Shown in pieces: positions 18,642 to 27,590 of a stretch of 64,000 bases of DNA. The stretch lies in NCBI RefSeq assembly GCF_019904155.1, contig NZ_JAHCMB010000198.1, positions 1 to 64,000 of the forward strand. Direction: 5' to 3'. This stretch comes from Paenibacillus sinensis (GTDB lineage Bacteria; Bacillota; Bacilli; Paenibacillales; Paenibacillaceae). The notes beneath the pieces are model-generated. The model ran no database searches. It saw nothing but the letters and a program-made list of their open reading frames with translations, and was not told the DNA's origin. The translations under genes and the position numbers were made by a program. Numbering within the stretch: position 1 is the first letter of the stretch; the number at the start of each line of letters is the position of its first letter.

Positions 18642-19637
18642 CTAACCCTGGAATTCACAGGAAGCGCCGCCGCCTTTTCTCCTGTTCTTGTCTTCGTACA
18701 TTCTCCGGTCCGCTTCGGCATAAAGAGCCTCCATACGGCCGACGGATACTTCGCTGAGCGCGAAACCGACAGACAGCCGGAGCGGAATGTCCCTTCCTTC
18801 ATTGTAATCGGACAAATCCCGGACCAAGTCCTGCAGCCATTCCTCCAGCTCCTCCCGTCCGGTATCCGTAATCATGAAGGCGAACTCATCCCCGCCGATT
18901 CTTGCCGCTTGAACTTTTTCCGAAGAATAGGCCTCCATGAACGCAGCAGCCGCCTTAAGCAGGGTGTCCCCCGTACGGTGACCATGCGTGTCGTTCACAA
19001 TCTTCAGGTTATCCAGATCAATGATGACAAGAGCCACTGCGGTAACCTCATTCTTGTCGTAGGTATCCTTCCATTTCTCAAAATAATCCCGGTTATACAG
19101 CCCGGTCAGCGTATCATGCGAGATGCGGTACTCAAGCTGTTTCTGGAGCTCATGCTTCTCGGTAATATCGCGCAGAATCCCCTGGATCGCCACCAGTTCT
19201 CCATCCTGATAGACTGGAGTCGTATATTCCTCAAACAAGGTATACTCGCCGTTCCGGGCCGCCTCATTACCCATTGCCACCCGATAGATGATTGGCAGAT
19301 TATAATCCACCTCGCCTCGCAGTTTCTTCAGCAGCGCGTCCCGGTCATCCGGATGCACCCGTTCCAAGGCCATTTTGGGATGATCATACACCAGCTTTCC
19401 CTGCTCATCGCCATATGTCTGCTCAAACGGAGGATAGGCATAGCGGTACCGCCATTTGGGCTGAAGCTCTAAATAATAAATACCGTCTTTCGTATTCTCC
19501 ACCAGGCCGAGCAGCCGTTTCTCGTTCTCATCAGCAGGGATCGCCGCCTGCCGCCGGCTGCCTCCGTTGATCGAGTAACGGAAAAGGGCATAAGCCAGCA
19601 CCGTCCCCGCCAGTATTCCCGCAATAAACTCGATCAT
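18642..19637 (-). CDS. Membrane-anchored PAS-GGDEF diguanylate cyclase
   Basis: A 331-aa signalling protein that should make cyclic di-GMP from two GTP. A hydrophobic N-terminal anchor (residues 1-20) is followed by a PAS/PAC region (about 40-165, with HPDDRDALLKKL and a GILRDITEKHELQ exit helix) and a GGDEF domain (about 170-325). The active-site loop is intact (RIGGDEFAFMI), as are SHDTLTGLYNRDYFEKW and the metal-binding DLDNLKIVND. No RxxD inhibitory site precedes GGDEF. GGGAGGG lies 6 bases before the chosen ATG; an earlier GTG/ATG reading adds nine residues without a ribosome site. Confidence 0.9.
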   Translation of the reverse strand: MIEFIAGILAGTVLAYALFRYSINGGSRRQAAIPADENEKRLLGLVENTKDGIYYLELQPKWRYRYAYPPFEQTYGDEQGKLVYDHPKMALERVHPDDRDALLKKLRGEVDYNLPIIYRVAMGNEAARNGEYTLFEEYTTPVYQDGELVAIQGILRDITEKHELQKQLEYRISHDTLTGLYNRDYFEKWKDTYDKNEVTAVALVIIDLDNLKIVNDTHGHRTGDTLLKAAAAFMEAYSSEKVQAARIGGDEFAFMITDTGREELEEWLQDLVRDLSDYNEGRDIPLRLSVGFALSEVSVGRMEALYAEADRRMYEDKNRRKGGGASCEFQG

Positions 19638-19687
19638 CTTGATCCCTCCCCAATGCCCACTCAAAGGCTACTCAAACTTATGTACCA

Positions 19688-19715
19688 ATTTTACCATGAC
19701 TATAGGACTATTCAA
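19688..19715 (-). promoter_or_regulatory. Promoter of the diguanylate cyclase gene
   Basis: TTGAAT, 16 bases, then TAAAAT with an upstream TGG (extended -10) on the minus strand, about 55 bp before the start codon. A sigmaA-type promoter. Confidence 0.6.
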
Positions 19716-20059
19716 TATAGATATATTAAAAAAAGATGAAACTAAAGGCGCATTCTCCACCGGTCGTTTTCGGATGCCTTTGACCGAGCAGCTCGCCACA
19801 TTCTCCCTCAGACCGCGTTATTGCTGGAAAATGAGACGGTCAGTGCAAAGATGGATCAATTGGAGCCAAATATTGTGCTAGGCAAAATACAACCCCCTCC
19901 CAATGTTATCTTTCGCATTCGCGAAGAAGTCCGAGCCTCATAGTTGCAACCGAATACCATGCTTTTCTGCACCGTCTGTTTCCCCCACTAACCGAATAGA
20001 TATGAGTAATCAGGCACCGCAGACTGGCAGCATACAGATTCCCAAGGAGGAATGCTCTT
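19716..20059. other. Intergenic stretch between the cyclase and GMC operons
   Basis: No credible gene is seen. It contains an A-run (about 19729-19734) and mixed-composition DNA, and must hold the promoter for the downstream dehydrogenase operon, but I cannot point to convincing -35/-10 boxes. Short frames here lack ribosome sites. Confidence 0.5.
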
Positions 20060-20719
20060 ATGAAATCCGCACCATCCGATTGTACCGCTCCCGATGCCCG
20101 GGTCCTTGCAACATTCCGGGCACTGGTTGAGGCGATCGTTCCTAACACCCCGGCGCTTGCTGCGTACGGAAGCTGGCAAACCTATGGCGCTGCTGATTTA
20201 TGTATTCATGAATATATGATCTGGGAATTGGACCACAATCTTTCCCTTATGAATGGACTTTATCTGACCATCATTCCGCTGTCCGCTCCCACCGCCGGAA
20301 TGCTGAACGCAGCAGCCGTTCAATTCATTGCCATGGGGCAGGCACAGCATGCCCCCGATTGTCCGGATCGGGAGATCAGCCCGTTCTCCTCGCTGTCTCC
20401 GGCTGACCGTATCCGTGTGCTCGAGAGGCTGGAAGAATTGAACGTGGATCTTGGAGCCTTGCCGCCGCCCTATCGGAACAATGGCGGAATGGTCCGGTTT
20501 ATGGTGAATTTTCTGAACAGGCAGACGATATTCGGCCATTATTCCGAATGGTCAGCTTACGGCACGACCAGGCTCAGAACACCTGTCGAACGCAGCCTGG
20601 AATATTTTCCGATCGGCTGGTGTCAGGCAGGGTACCCGGGAGTGGTTCCCGGATATCGCGCTCTGCTCGGGTATAAGCTGACGATCGTAAGGGAAGGAGG
20701 GAAATCTGCCGTTGTATAA
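20060..20719 (+). CDS. Gluconate 2-dehydrogenase subunit 3-like small subunit
   Basis: A 219-aa protein resembling the small subunit 3 that accompanies flavin-containing GMC dehydrogenases. Recognisable features are the start FRALVEAIVPNTPALAAYGSWQTYGAADLCIHEYMIWEL, the LSPADRIRVLERLEEL helix in the middle and the HYSEWSAYG...FPIGWCQAGYPG tail. In the family this subunit often carries a Tat signal; none is seen here. AAGGAGG lies 9 bases before the ATG. Its stop overlaps the start of the GMC gene by 8 bp, so the two are translationally coupled and probably form one complex. Confidence 0.75.
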   Translation: MKSAPSDCTAPDARVLATFRALVEAIVPNTPALAAYGSWQTYGAADLCIHEYMIWELDHNLSLMNGLYLTIIPLSAPTAGMLNAAAVQFIAMGQAQHAPDCPDREISPFSSLSPADRIRVLERLEELNVDLGALPPPYRNNGGMVRFMVNFLNRQTIFGHYSEWSAYGTTRLRTPVERSLEYFPIGWCQAGYPGVVPGYRALLGYKLTIVREGGKSAVV

Positions 20720-22436
20720 TGCAGAAGCAGGATTTGACGCGGACGTCATAGTCATTGGCTCCGGCGGAGGTGGCGGCGTCGTGGCTAAGGAGCTTGGGGA
20801 AGCCGGGCTGAAGGTTCTCGTATTGGAAGCCGGGCCCTGGTATGGCAACAAGCAATGGCAGCATCCGAACAGCGAACGCGGCGGGGAATGGAGCGGCGAT
20901 TATAACGACCTGGATGTGGGCATTTACAAACGGATCTACAATGCGTACGAGAACAATATGAACGATGTGGTATCCGGCGTGTTCCGTTTCGGGCCTGCCG
21001 ATCGCCGCCGTGCGCCCTGGAACCGGGTTATGCCCCAGAAAGGCGCCATCTGGCAGGCATCCGGAGTCGGCGGGACGACCCAGCACTATTGGACCCAATC
21101 GCCGCGCGCTTATCCCGCTGCAATTGACGGTATTTGGCCGATCAGCTATCAGGAGCTAGTTCCGTATTACGAAAAAGTCGAAGCGACCCTGCCCGTACAG
21201 TTCTCGCCTACAACACCCAAGGAAGAGCTGTTTTATTACGGCGCTCAAAAAGCCGGCTGGCCGCTCCTTAAGACGCTTGACATCACCACTCCGGGGTATC
21301 GTCCAAATCCGAACGCCATATTGCCGCCTAATGAGCATTTGATGGACCCCCGTTACCCACTGGAGCAATTGTCCAATATGGAAGGGTGTACGCTGAAAGG
21401 AAATTGTGTCAACGGATGTACATCGGGTCCTTCAGTCGATAAAATAGCCAAGCGGAGCACCCTGGTCAGCTATGTTCCGCTTGCGCTAAAAACCTGCAAC
21501 GTCGCAATCCGGCCTAATTCCTTCGCTATCAAAATTTTAACAGCGCAGGACCCGAAGGAAGGCCTGCGCGCGATCGGTGTGCAATTCCGGGATACGTGGA
21601 CAGGGGAAGTCGGTGAATTAACGGCCAGGACTGTTGTGATGGCCGCCGGCTGTATCGAATCACCGCGTCTGTGGCTGAACTCGGGGCTTCCGCAGAACGC
21701 ATGGGTCGGGAGAGGACTGACCAATCATTGCTTCGACTGGGTCGCCGGTGTCTTTGATGAGAAGACTCTGATGAATATCCTGGGCATGCCTGCCGCCTAC
21801 CCCTATGTCGGCCACACTTCCGGAGCCCGGGTTGAAATTCCCGGGACCGGGATATTCCAGGTTTCTTGCTTGAGCCCCGGATTAATGTCCTACTTAACTT
21901 ATGGATTCAGCGAAGCCGGATATGACGCTCTGAATCCGCCGCAGCCGGGAGAACCCTGGCAGATTCGCGGCCGTGCCGCAGGTCCTCAGCTCAAAGAGCT
22001 GATGATGAACTATTCCCGGACGATGAGCATGCTGCTTCTCACGGATGACGAGACGCTCTATCGAAACCGGGTTGAAGTCGATCCGCTGCTGAAGGACGAG
22101 AACGGTCCGGTTCCTGTCATCCATTATACGCCTAGCCCCAAGACGCTGAAGAGGCGCGATCAACTGGCCAGACATGCTTCCGAGACGCTCCGGCAAGCCG
22201 GGGCAACGACGATTATCCGTTCCGATACCCCCTTCTCCTTCTTGCTTCATCTCGAAAGCACGATGCGGATGGGGTATGTTATCGATACCAACTGCGAAGC
22301 TTATCAAGTAAAGCGCTTGTTTATTGCGGATAACAGCGTACATGTTAACGGAATCGGCGGCCCGAATCCGACACTCACGACTCAAGCATTGGCTACCCGG
22401 ACCGCAGAGAAAATCGCGATCAAGTACTTCACTTAG
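20712..22436 (+). CDS. GMC-family FAD-dependent oxidoreductase (large subunit)
   Basis: A 574-aa flavoprotein. The dinucleotide-binding motif VIVIGSGGGGGVVAKEL is at residues 11-27, ending in the acidic LEAGPW. A cysteine pair occurs in the CTLKGNCVNGC segment around residue 228. The C-terminal signature HVNGIGGPNPTLTTQALATR contains the family's catalytic-side His/Asn region. It should oxidise an alcohol or sugar and pass electrons to a quinone or acceptor together with the small subunit. It begins with TTG, with GGAGG upstream, overlapping the previous gene. The substrate is not deducible. Confidence 0.85.
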   Translation: MYNAEAGFDADVIVIGSGGGGGVVAKELGEAGLKVLVLEAGPWYGNKQWQHPNSERGGEWSGDYNDLDVGIYKRIYNAYENNMNDVVSGVFRFGPADRRRAPWNRVMPQKGAIWQASGVGGTTQHYWTQSPRAYPAAIDGIWPISYQELVPYYEKVEATLPVQFSPTTPKEELFYYGAQKAGWPLLKTLDITTPGYRPNPNAILPPNEHLMDPRYPLEQLSNMEGCTLKGNCVNGCTSGPSVDKIAKRSTLVSYVPLALKTCNVAIRPNSFAIKILTAQDPKEGLRAIGVQFRDTWTGEVGELTARTVVMAAGCIESPRLWLNSGLPQNAWVGRGLTNHCFDWVAGVFDEKTLMNILGMPAAYPYVGHTSGARVEIPGTGIFQVSCLSPGLMSYLTYGFSEAGYDALNPPQPGEPWQIRGRAAGPQLKELMMNYSRTMSMLLLTDDETLYRNRVEVDPLLKDENGPVPVIHYTPSPKTLKRRDQLARHASETLRQAGATTIIRSDTPFSFLLHLESTMRMGYVIDTNCEAYQVKRLFIADNSVHVNGIGGPNPTLTTQALATRTAEKIAIKYFT

Positions 22437-22522
22437 CCGCCTGTCGAGACCGCATAATAAAGGACGAATCCGGATATAGCCACGATCACCAAGAAGGCGG
22501 CAGCCTTACCGATAATCTTCAT
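22433..22522 (-). CDS. Putative 29-aa single-span membrane peptide
   Basis: A small frame too short for standard gene finders. It starts MKIIGKAAAF, then a hydrophobic stretch (LVIVAISGFVLYY), and ends AVSTGG with a TAA stop. A purine-rich GGGAGCGGGGG region precedes the ATG. Its last 3 bases overlap the end of the convergent GMC gene. Upstream, a sigmaF/sigmaG-like promoter diverges from the germination operon, which would make it a forespore membrane peptide. Evidence is the hydrophobic composition, ribosome site and promoter-like boxes; no family is recognised. Confidence 0.45.
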   Translation of the reverse strand: MKIIGKAAAFLVIVAISGFVLYYAVSTGG

Positions 22523-22567
22523 CGTCTACCCCCGCTCCCTTTCACTTGTATTCGTTCCCTATGCAAG

Positions 22568-22597
22568 CAGTATGCTCAGAGATTCCGGTCATATTCT
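22568..22597 (-). promoter_or_regulatory. Possible sigmaF/sigmaG promoter of the 29-aa peptide
   Basis: Minus-strand AGAATA, 17 bases, CATACTG. The forespore consensus is close to TGAATA/CATACTA, so the match is 5 of 6 and 6 of 7. It ends about 45 bp before the peptide start. Confidence 0.4.
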
Positions 22598-22611
22598 CCC
22601 GTCATCACCCG

Positions 22612-22659
22612 AAGAGGCGAACCCCCAAGGTCAGGCATAACCTTGGGAGTCCGCCTCTT
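22612..22659. repeat. Long inverted repeat between GMC gene and germination operon
   Basis: Two 20-bp arms (AAGAGGCGAACCCCCAAGGT and ACCTTGGGAGTCCGCCTCTT) pair with two mismatches around an 8-nt loop. There is no U-tract on either side, so it is at best a Rho-independent terminator of unusual kind. It lies just upstream of the germination promoter and could end read-through from the GMC operon or serve as a regulator site. Confidence 0.6.
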
Positions 22660-22672
22660 AAGCCTTACCCTT

Positions 22673-22702
22673 TGAATATTTTGACAATGAATGGGTATGG
22701 TA
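22673..22702 (+). promoter_or_regulatory. Possible sigmaG promoter of the germination operon
   Basis: TGAATA, 17 bases, TATGGTA. The -35 agrees fully with forespore promoters; the -10 matches only 4 of 7. gerA-family operons are transcribed by sigmaG in Bacillus, which supports the reading. Confidence 0.4.
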
Positions 22703-22724
22703 ATTTTGGAAAGGAGTGGAGGGT

Positions 22725-24239
22725 ATGAAGGAGAAAGCGGGAGCCTCCGGTCTTCTCGACAAAAAGCTGAAGAACCTTGAGCCTGATATTGAATCCAAGA
22801 TTTCCGGCAAGCTGGACGACAATTTATATGCCATTCAGCAAATTTTCGCCAAATGCTCCGATCTTGTCGTACGCAAACTCCAATGCTTCGGCTCCATGCC
22901 CGGCGTAGCCGTCTATCTCGACGAACTGATTGACAAGCAGCTGTGGGACACGGGCTTTCTGGAGCCTGTTATGCTGTATGAATTCGATCCTGCCGATACC
23001 TCAGCGCAGCTATATGAAATGCTGCAATATAAATTGGCATCCATCGTACAACCCAGAATCGTCTCGGATATGAATGAAATTGTGCAGGGGATCGTCAGGG
23101 GAGACATTGCCTTATTCATTGACAACTTCACGGAAGCCTTCACCTTTCAAATTAAAGACAAGCTGCAGCGCCAGCTGGAGGAGCCGACCACCGAGGCGAT
23201 CATTCGCGGTCCGCGATACGGCTTCATCGAGAAGCTCGACATCAACATGGCGATCATCCGCCATCGGCTCCGGACGCCCCGGCTGAAGGTGGAGAAGCTA
23301 TGTGCGGGTAAGCTATCGCAGACCGATATTGCGGTTATCTACATTGAGGATATCGCTCAGCCCAGCGTGGTAGAAGAGGTGAAGCGACGAATATCAGGAA
23401 TCGACATGGATAGTGTGCTCGAATCCGGCTATATCGAGGAATTGATCAGCGATCATCCTTACTCGCCTTTTCCCGTCATGCAATCAACCCAACGTCCCGA
23501 TATGATTACAGGTTCCTTGATCGAAGGCAAGATTGCCATCCTCATAGACGGTTCGCCGATGGCACTCGTCCTGCCCATTACTTTCTGGTTCGGGTTTCAG
23601 ACGGCCGAGGACTATTACATGAATTTCATTTTCGCGACGCTGCTGCGATGGCTGAGATATCTGTTCGCTTTCCTGGCGATGGCGCTCCCGTCCATCTATA
23701 TTGCGGTCACGACCTTCCAGCAGGAGATGATCCCGACCAGCCTGGCGCTCAGCCTCGCGGCCGCTCGGGAAGTTGTTCCCTTTCCGGTTATGGCGGAAGC
23801 CTTGATCATGGAGGTCACATTCGAGGCGCTTCGCGAAGCCGGAATCCGTCTGCCTCGTCCCGTTGGTCAAACGATCAGCATTGTAGGCGCCCTTGTTATC
23901 GGACAAGCCGCTGTTCAAGCAGGCATCATCTCGGCTCCCATTATCATTATTGTTGCTACTACGGGAATCGCTTCATTCCTCATCCCCAACCCGGGCATGA
24001 GCCAGGCCATCAGCCTGATACGGTTCCCGCTCATGCTCCTCGGCGCAACTTTCGGATTATATGGCGTGGGGGTTGGTATGCTTGCCATCCTGATCCATCT
24101 GGCGAATCTATCCTCCTTCGGCGTGCCCTATATGACGCCTATTGCACCATTCAGCTTCAGCGGACTGGCAGATTCATTATTAAGAGCCCCGTGGAGGCTC
24201 TTGAGGAGACGGCAGCATACCAAGCGTCGACTGGAGTGA
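22725..24239 (+). CDS. Spore germination receptor A subunit (GerA/GerKA family)
   Basis: A 504-aa subunit of a nutrient germinant receptor in the spore inner membrane. The hydrophilic N-terminal half (residues 1-245; NLYAIQQIFAKCSDLVVRKL) is the GerA cytoplasmic domain. The motif VTTFQQEMIPTSLALSLAAAREVVPFPV precedes several membrane helices in the C-terminal half. Conserved SLIEGKIAILIDGSPMALVLP is present. AAGGAG lies 8 bases before the ATG; an earlier in-frame GTG is inside the ribosome site. Operon order is A-C-B, as in gerK. Confidence 0.93.
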   Translation: MKEKAGASGLLDKKLKNLEPDIESKISGKLDDNLYAIQQIFAKCSDLVVRKLQCFGSMPGVAVYLDELIDKQLWDTGFLEPVMLYEFDPADTSAQLYEMLQYKLASIVQPRIVSDMNEIVQGIVRGDIALFIDNFTEAFTFQIKDKLQRQLEEPTTEAIIRGPRYGFIEKLDINMAIIRHRLRTPRLKVEKLCAGKLSQTDIAVIYIEDIAQPSVVEEVKRRISGIDMDSVLESGYIEELISDHPYSPFPVMQSTQRPDMITGSLIEGKIAILIDGSPMALVLPITFWFGFQTAEDYYMNFIFATLLRWLRYLFAFLAMALPSIYIAVTTFQQEMIPTSLALSLAAAREVVPFPVMAEALIMEVTFEALREAGIRLPRPVGQTISIVGALVIGQAAVQAGIISAPIIIIVATTGIASFLIPNPGMSQAISLIRFPLMLLGATFGLYGVGVGMLAILIHLANLSSFGVPYMTPIAPFSFSGLADSLLRAPWRLLRRRQHTKRRLE

Positions 24240-24248
24240 AAGAAACCC

Positions 24249-25424
24249 ATGACCATAACACACAAGGCTTTCGGGTTCCTTATCGTTCTCGTGATCCTCG
24301 GATTGACGACCGGCTGCTGGGACCGCCAGGAGATGGACGACCTTGCCCTGGTCATGGCTACCGGTCTTGACCTTGCGGATGACGGACAGCTTGAGATCTC
24401 GCTGCAGATTGCTCTTCCCACGGGAATTCCAAGTGCCGTAACCTCCGGAAGCAGCGGCAAGAAATCACATCTTGTCATTTCCGCCAAAGGTAAAAGCACA
24501 TCGGATATTATGGGCAAATTGCAGCAGCAATTGTCTCGCAGCCTCTATTTCGGTCACAGGGGAGTCATTATTATCGGGGAGCAGTATGCCCGGCATGGAA
24601 TCAACCAGGCACTGGATTCATTAATCCGGTCACCCGAGCACCGCTTCAATAGCTATGTGATCACAGCCTCTGGATCAACAGCCCAAGACATCCTGAATAC
24701 GCCTTATCAGCTTGAGCTAATTCCGGGGATTGGCATCACCAAAATTCAAGCCGGGAAATGGAGCTATCCGGTCAAAATCGATGAGTTTCTGGATGCCATA
24801 TCCTCGCGAGGGAGAGAGCCAACTACCGCTGCCATTCGAATCGTCACGAATAAAGATGGCAAGAAAACATTCTTGATCGACCAGCTTGCCGTATACCGGG
24901 GCAATAAACTGCTTGAATACCTGATTCCTAATGAAATGAAGCTGCTGCGATGGTGGATGGGTCACATTTATCAGATGAGCTATACGGTGCAGTTGGAACC
25001 GGAAAATGAAAGGTACAAGGGAACTGCTGGTGTAGACCTTCTGCATAAAACAGTAAGCATACACACCAAGATCAAGAACGGGCGGCCTGAAGTGGGGATC
25101 AAGCTCGCTGCTACTGTCCGGGCCGTCGACAACGACACCGATCTTGATCTAAGCAAGAGTCCGAACATGAAACGTCTGGAAACGCTGGTATCTCAGCAAA
25201 TTCACAAGGATGCGAAGAGCCTGCTCGCGCATACCCAAGAGCTGGGGGCGGACATTCTCGGCATTGGGGAAGAAATCCATATCCAGCACCCCTATGCATG
25301 GAAAAAAATAAAAAACACTTGGATCGACATCTACCCCACTGTTCCCATTAACGTTGAGGTAGACATCAAGGTGACACGAACAGGGAAAACACAACAACCC
25401 GTGTATATCCATAGTACAGATTGA
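24249..25424 (+). CDS. Spore germination receptor C subunit, lipoprotein (GerC/GerKC family)
   Basis: A 391-aa lipoprotein with signal peptide and lipobox LTTGCWDRQEMDDLALV (Cys at about residue 19), the classic GerC start. It contains the ISAKGKSTSDIMGKLQQQLSRSLYFGH segment typical of the family. It assembles with the A and B subunits in the spore inner membrane to sense germinants. It follows the A subunit by 9 bp with a GGAG ribosome site in the end of that gene. Confidence 0.92.
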   Translation: MTITHKAFGFLIVLVILGLTTGCWDRQEMDDLALVMATGLDLADDGQLEISLQIALPTGIPSAVTSGSSGKKSHLVISAKGKSTSDIMGKLQQQLSRSLYFGHRGVIIIGEQYARHGINQALDSLIRSPEHRFNSYVITASGSTAQDILNTPYQLELIPGIGITKIQAGKWSYPVKIDEFLDAISSRGREPTTAAIRIVTNKDGKKTFLIDQLAVYRGNKLLEYLIPNEMKLLRWWMGHIYQMSYTVQLEPENERYKGTAGVDLLHKTVSIHTKIKNGRPEVGIKLAATVRAVDNDTDLDLSKSPNMKRLETLVSQQIHKDAKSLLAHTQELGADILGIGEEIHIQHPYAWKKIKNTWIDIYPTVPINVEVDIKVTRTGKTQQPVYIHSTD

Positions 25425-25451
25425 CCCTCTATTGAAAGAGAGTTGTTCAAG

Positions 25452-26573
25452 ATGAAAATGAAATTATCGGGCATACAGGCATTCTGGATCATCATGATCA
25501 TGAACCTCGGGATGACGCTTGTTGTGACGGTCACCCCGAGCCTGCAAGCCGCAAAGCAGGATGCCTGGATCTCCATCATCGCGGCCGGCTGCATCGCCAT
25601 GCTGATTGCATTGCTGGTGACACAAGTCGCGCAGCTCTACCCGAATCAGACCTTGATTGAATCCTGTCAGACGATTCTGGGAGCATGGCTGGGGAAAGTG
25701 ATCATCTTCATCTATTTGGTCGAATGGTATACGATTACCCCGATCATTCTTCACCAATTCACCGATGTGGTCCAAATCATGCTGCTGCATCGGACGCCCA
25801 AGGAAGCAATCATGCTTCTGATGATTTGCTTAATTGTATACGTCACCTATGTTGGGGGAATCGAAGGCATTGGGCGCTGTGGCGAATTTCTGGGTCCCAT
25901 TATTCTGCTCATGGTCGCGCTTGTCCTGATCGCTAACATAACCAACGTCAATGTGAAGAACCTCCTGCCGGTATATGCGGACAGCGGTTTGACGCGAATA
26001 CTGGGCGGCTCGCTGGCTCCAGCCTCGTACCTCGGGCACTCTATTGAATATCTGATGTTCGCATCATTCTTGAATGAGACCCGCAAAGGAACCCCATATG
26101 TATTCAGTGCGGTCCTCACTGCATTTACTATGGTGCTGTTAACCACGATGATGATCATCGTCACCATCGGAACGAATCTGTCCCCTGACATCTGGTATCC
26201 TTTTATCGAGATGGCCAAAAAAATCTCGCTGTTCGGTTTTATCGATAATATCGACGCAGTCCCGATCGTCATCTGGATCACCAGTGTATTTATTAAACTG
26301 GCTGTGTATCTCTTCATCATGAGCTATGGAACCGCTCAATTCCTGAATGTCCGCAACTGGAGGAAGATGATCTGGCTGGTTGCTCCGGTCATTTTTATCT
26401 TTGCGTTGATTCCGCAAGATGTTACCCAAGCGTCCACTCATTATTTGCAAAAATACTTGGTTCCGATTGCTCTGCCCGTCAATATGCTCGGACTGCCTCT
26501 GCTCCTGCTTATTGTTGGGAAGCTGCGACAACGGAAAAATCCGGCATCTGCGGCGCCGGCGGATAACGCATAA
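25452..26573 (+). CDS. Spore germination receptor B subunit (GerB/GerKB family, APC-type permease)
   Basis: A 373-aa integral membrane protein with about ten hydrophobic segments, of the GerAB/YndE family related to amino-acid permeases; this subunit binds the germinant. It starts with KLSGIQAFWIIMIMNLGM. The chosen ATG lies 9 bases after AGAGAG; a TTG three codons upstream is the alternative. It is the last gene of the receptor operon. The germinant cannot be read from sequence. Confidence 0.92.
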   Translation: MKMKLSGIQAFWIIMIMNLGMTLVVTVTPSLQAAKQDAWISIIAAGCIAMLIALLVTQVAQLYPNQTLIESCQTILGAWLGKVIIFIYLVEWYTITPIILHQFTDVVQIMLLHRTPKEAIMLLMICLIVYVTYVGGIEGIGRCGEFLGPIILLMVALVLIANITNVNVKNLLPVYADSGLTRILGGSLAPASYLGHSIEYLMFASFLNETRKGTPYVFSAVLTAFTMVLLTTMMIIVTIGTNLSPDIWYPFIEMAKKISLFGFIDNIDAVPIVIWITSVFIKLAVYLFIMSYGTAQFLNVRNWRKMIWLVAPVIFIFALIPQDVTQASTHYLQKYLVPIALPVNMLGLPLLLLIVGKLRQRKNPASAAPADNA

Positions 26574-26620
26574 CCAGCTCCCTAACGCGGAACAAGTGAG
26601 CCTCCAGGCAATCGGTCACA

Positions 26621-26660
26621 ACAAAAAGCCCCCGGTTCATGAAGCCATGAACCGGAGGCC
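26621..26660 (-). terminator. Terminator of the aldo/keto reductase gene
   Basis: A 14-bp stem (GCCCCCGGTTCATG with CATGAACCGGAGGC, one mismatch, 4-nt loop), followed on the minus strand by TTTTTGT. It sits between two convergent transcripts and may also slow read-through from the germination operon. Confidence 0.85.
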
Positions 26661-26675
26661 ATGAATTAGGCTCCC

Positions 26676-27506
26676 TTAAAACTCTTCGTATACTGCCGGG
26701 TCCTGATCGTTGATGCGGCCCGATGCGCGGCTCAGCCCGTTGATGCGCTCCACCTCGTCCGCCGACAAGGCAAAGTCAAAAATATTCAGATTATCCCGCT
26801 GATGCCCTGCGGAAGATGCCTTCGGAATCGGAATCGCGCCGAGCTGCACATGCCAGCGCAGCACAACCTGCGACACGCTCTTGTTGTGGGCCTTGGCAAT
26901 GTCGGACAGAATCTCCTGTCCCAGCAAATCGGTGTTGCGGCCAAGCGGACTCCACGATTCCACCGTGATGCCCTGCCTGGCATCCCACTCACGCTGCTCC
27001 CGCTGGTTAAAGTACGGATGCAGCTCAATCTGGTTGATGCTCGGCTTGACGCCCGTCTCGCGGATCAGCGTCTCCGTATGCTCCGGCAGGAAGTTGCAGA
27101 CGCCGATCGAGCGCAGCAGACCCCGCTTCCGGGCTTCAACCATCGCCTCCCACGCCTCCACATATTGGCCGACCCGGGGATTGGGCCAATGAATCAAATA
27201 CAGATCGTAATAGTCCAAGCCTGCGCGGTAGACCGACTCCTCAATGGTCTCCAGAGCCTCCCGGTAAGCATGGCGGCGTCCCGGCAGCTTCGAGGTGATG
27301 ATCAACTCGTCCCGCGGCACGCTGCTCTGCCGGACTGCCTCGCCGACAGCGCCTTCGTTCTCGTAATTGAACGCTGTATCCAACAGCCGGTAACCGAGAT
27401 CAATGGCTCCTGCGATGGATTTGGCTCCTTCCGATCCCTTGAGCGAATACGTTCCAAACCCGATGGCAGGCAGCTTCAGCCCGTCGTTCAATGTGACCAA
27501 TTCCAC
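26676..27506 (-). CDS. Aldo/keto reductase
   Basis: A 276-aa NADPH-dependent oxidoreductase of the AKR superfamily, about the usual length. The catalytic tetrad is visible: Asp and Tyr in LLDTAFNYENE, Lys in ITSKLPG, His in LIHWPNP. The cofactor-binding IPIPKASS motif is near the C-terminus. A GTG start is chosen because GAGGAG lies 10 bases upstream; a GTG three codons earlier is too close. It probably reduces aldehydes or ketones. It is a single-gene unit with its own terminator and shows no link to the RNA-repair genes that follow. Confidence 0.9.
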   Translation of the reverse strand: MELVTLNDGLKLPAIGFGTYSLKGSEGAKSIAGAIDLGYRLLDTAFNYENEGAVGEAVRQSSVPRDELIITSKLPGRRHAYREALETIEESVYRAGLDYYDLYLIHWPNPRVGQYVEAWEAMVEARKRGLLRSIGVCNFLPEHTETLIRETGVKPSINQIELHPYFNQREQREWDARQGITVESWSPLGRNTDLLGQEILSDIAKAHNKSVSQVVLRWHVQLGAIPIPKASSAGHQRDNLNIFDFALSADEVERINGLSRASGRINDQDPAVYEEF

Positions 27507-27590
27507 AGTATGCACACTCCTCGTTATGTCTGGTTGGGCTTTTCCCTACCTAATAATCATAGAAGAGTCTAATTTGGAATACAAATTTGC

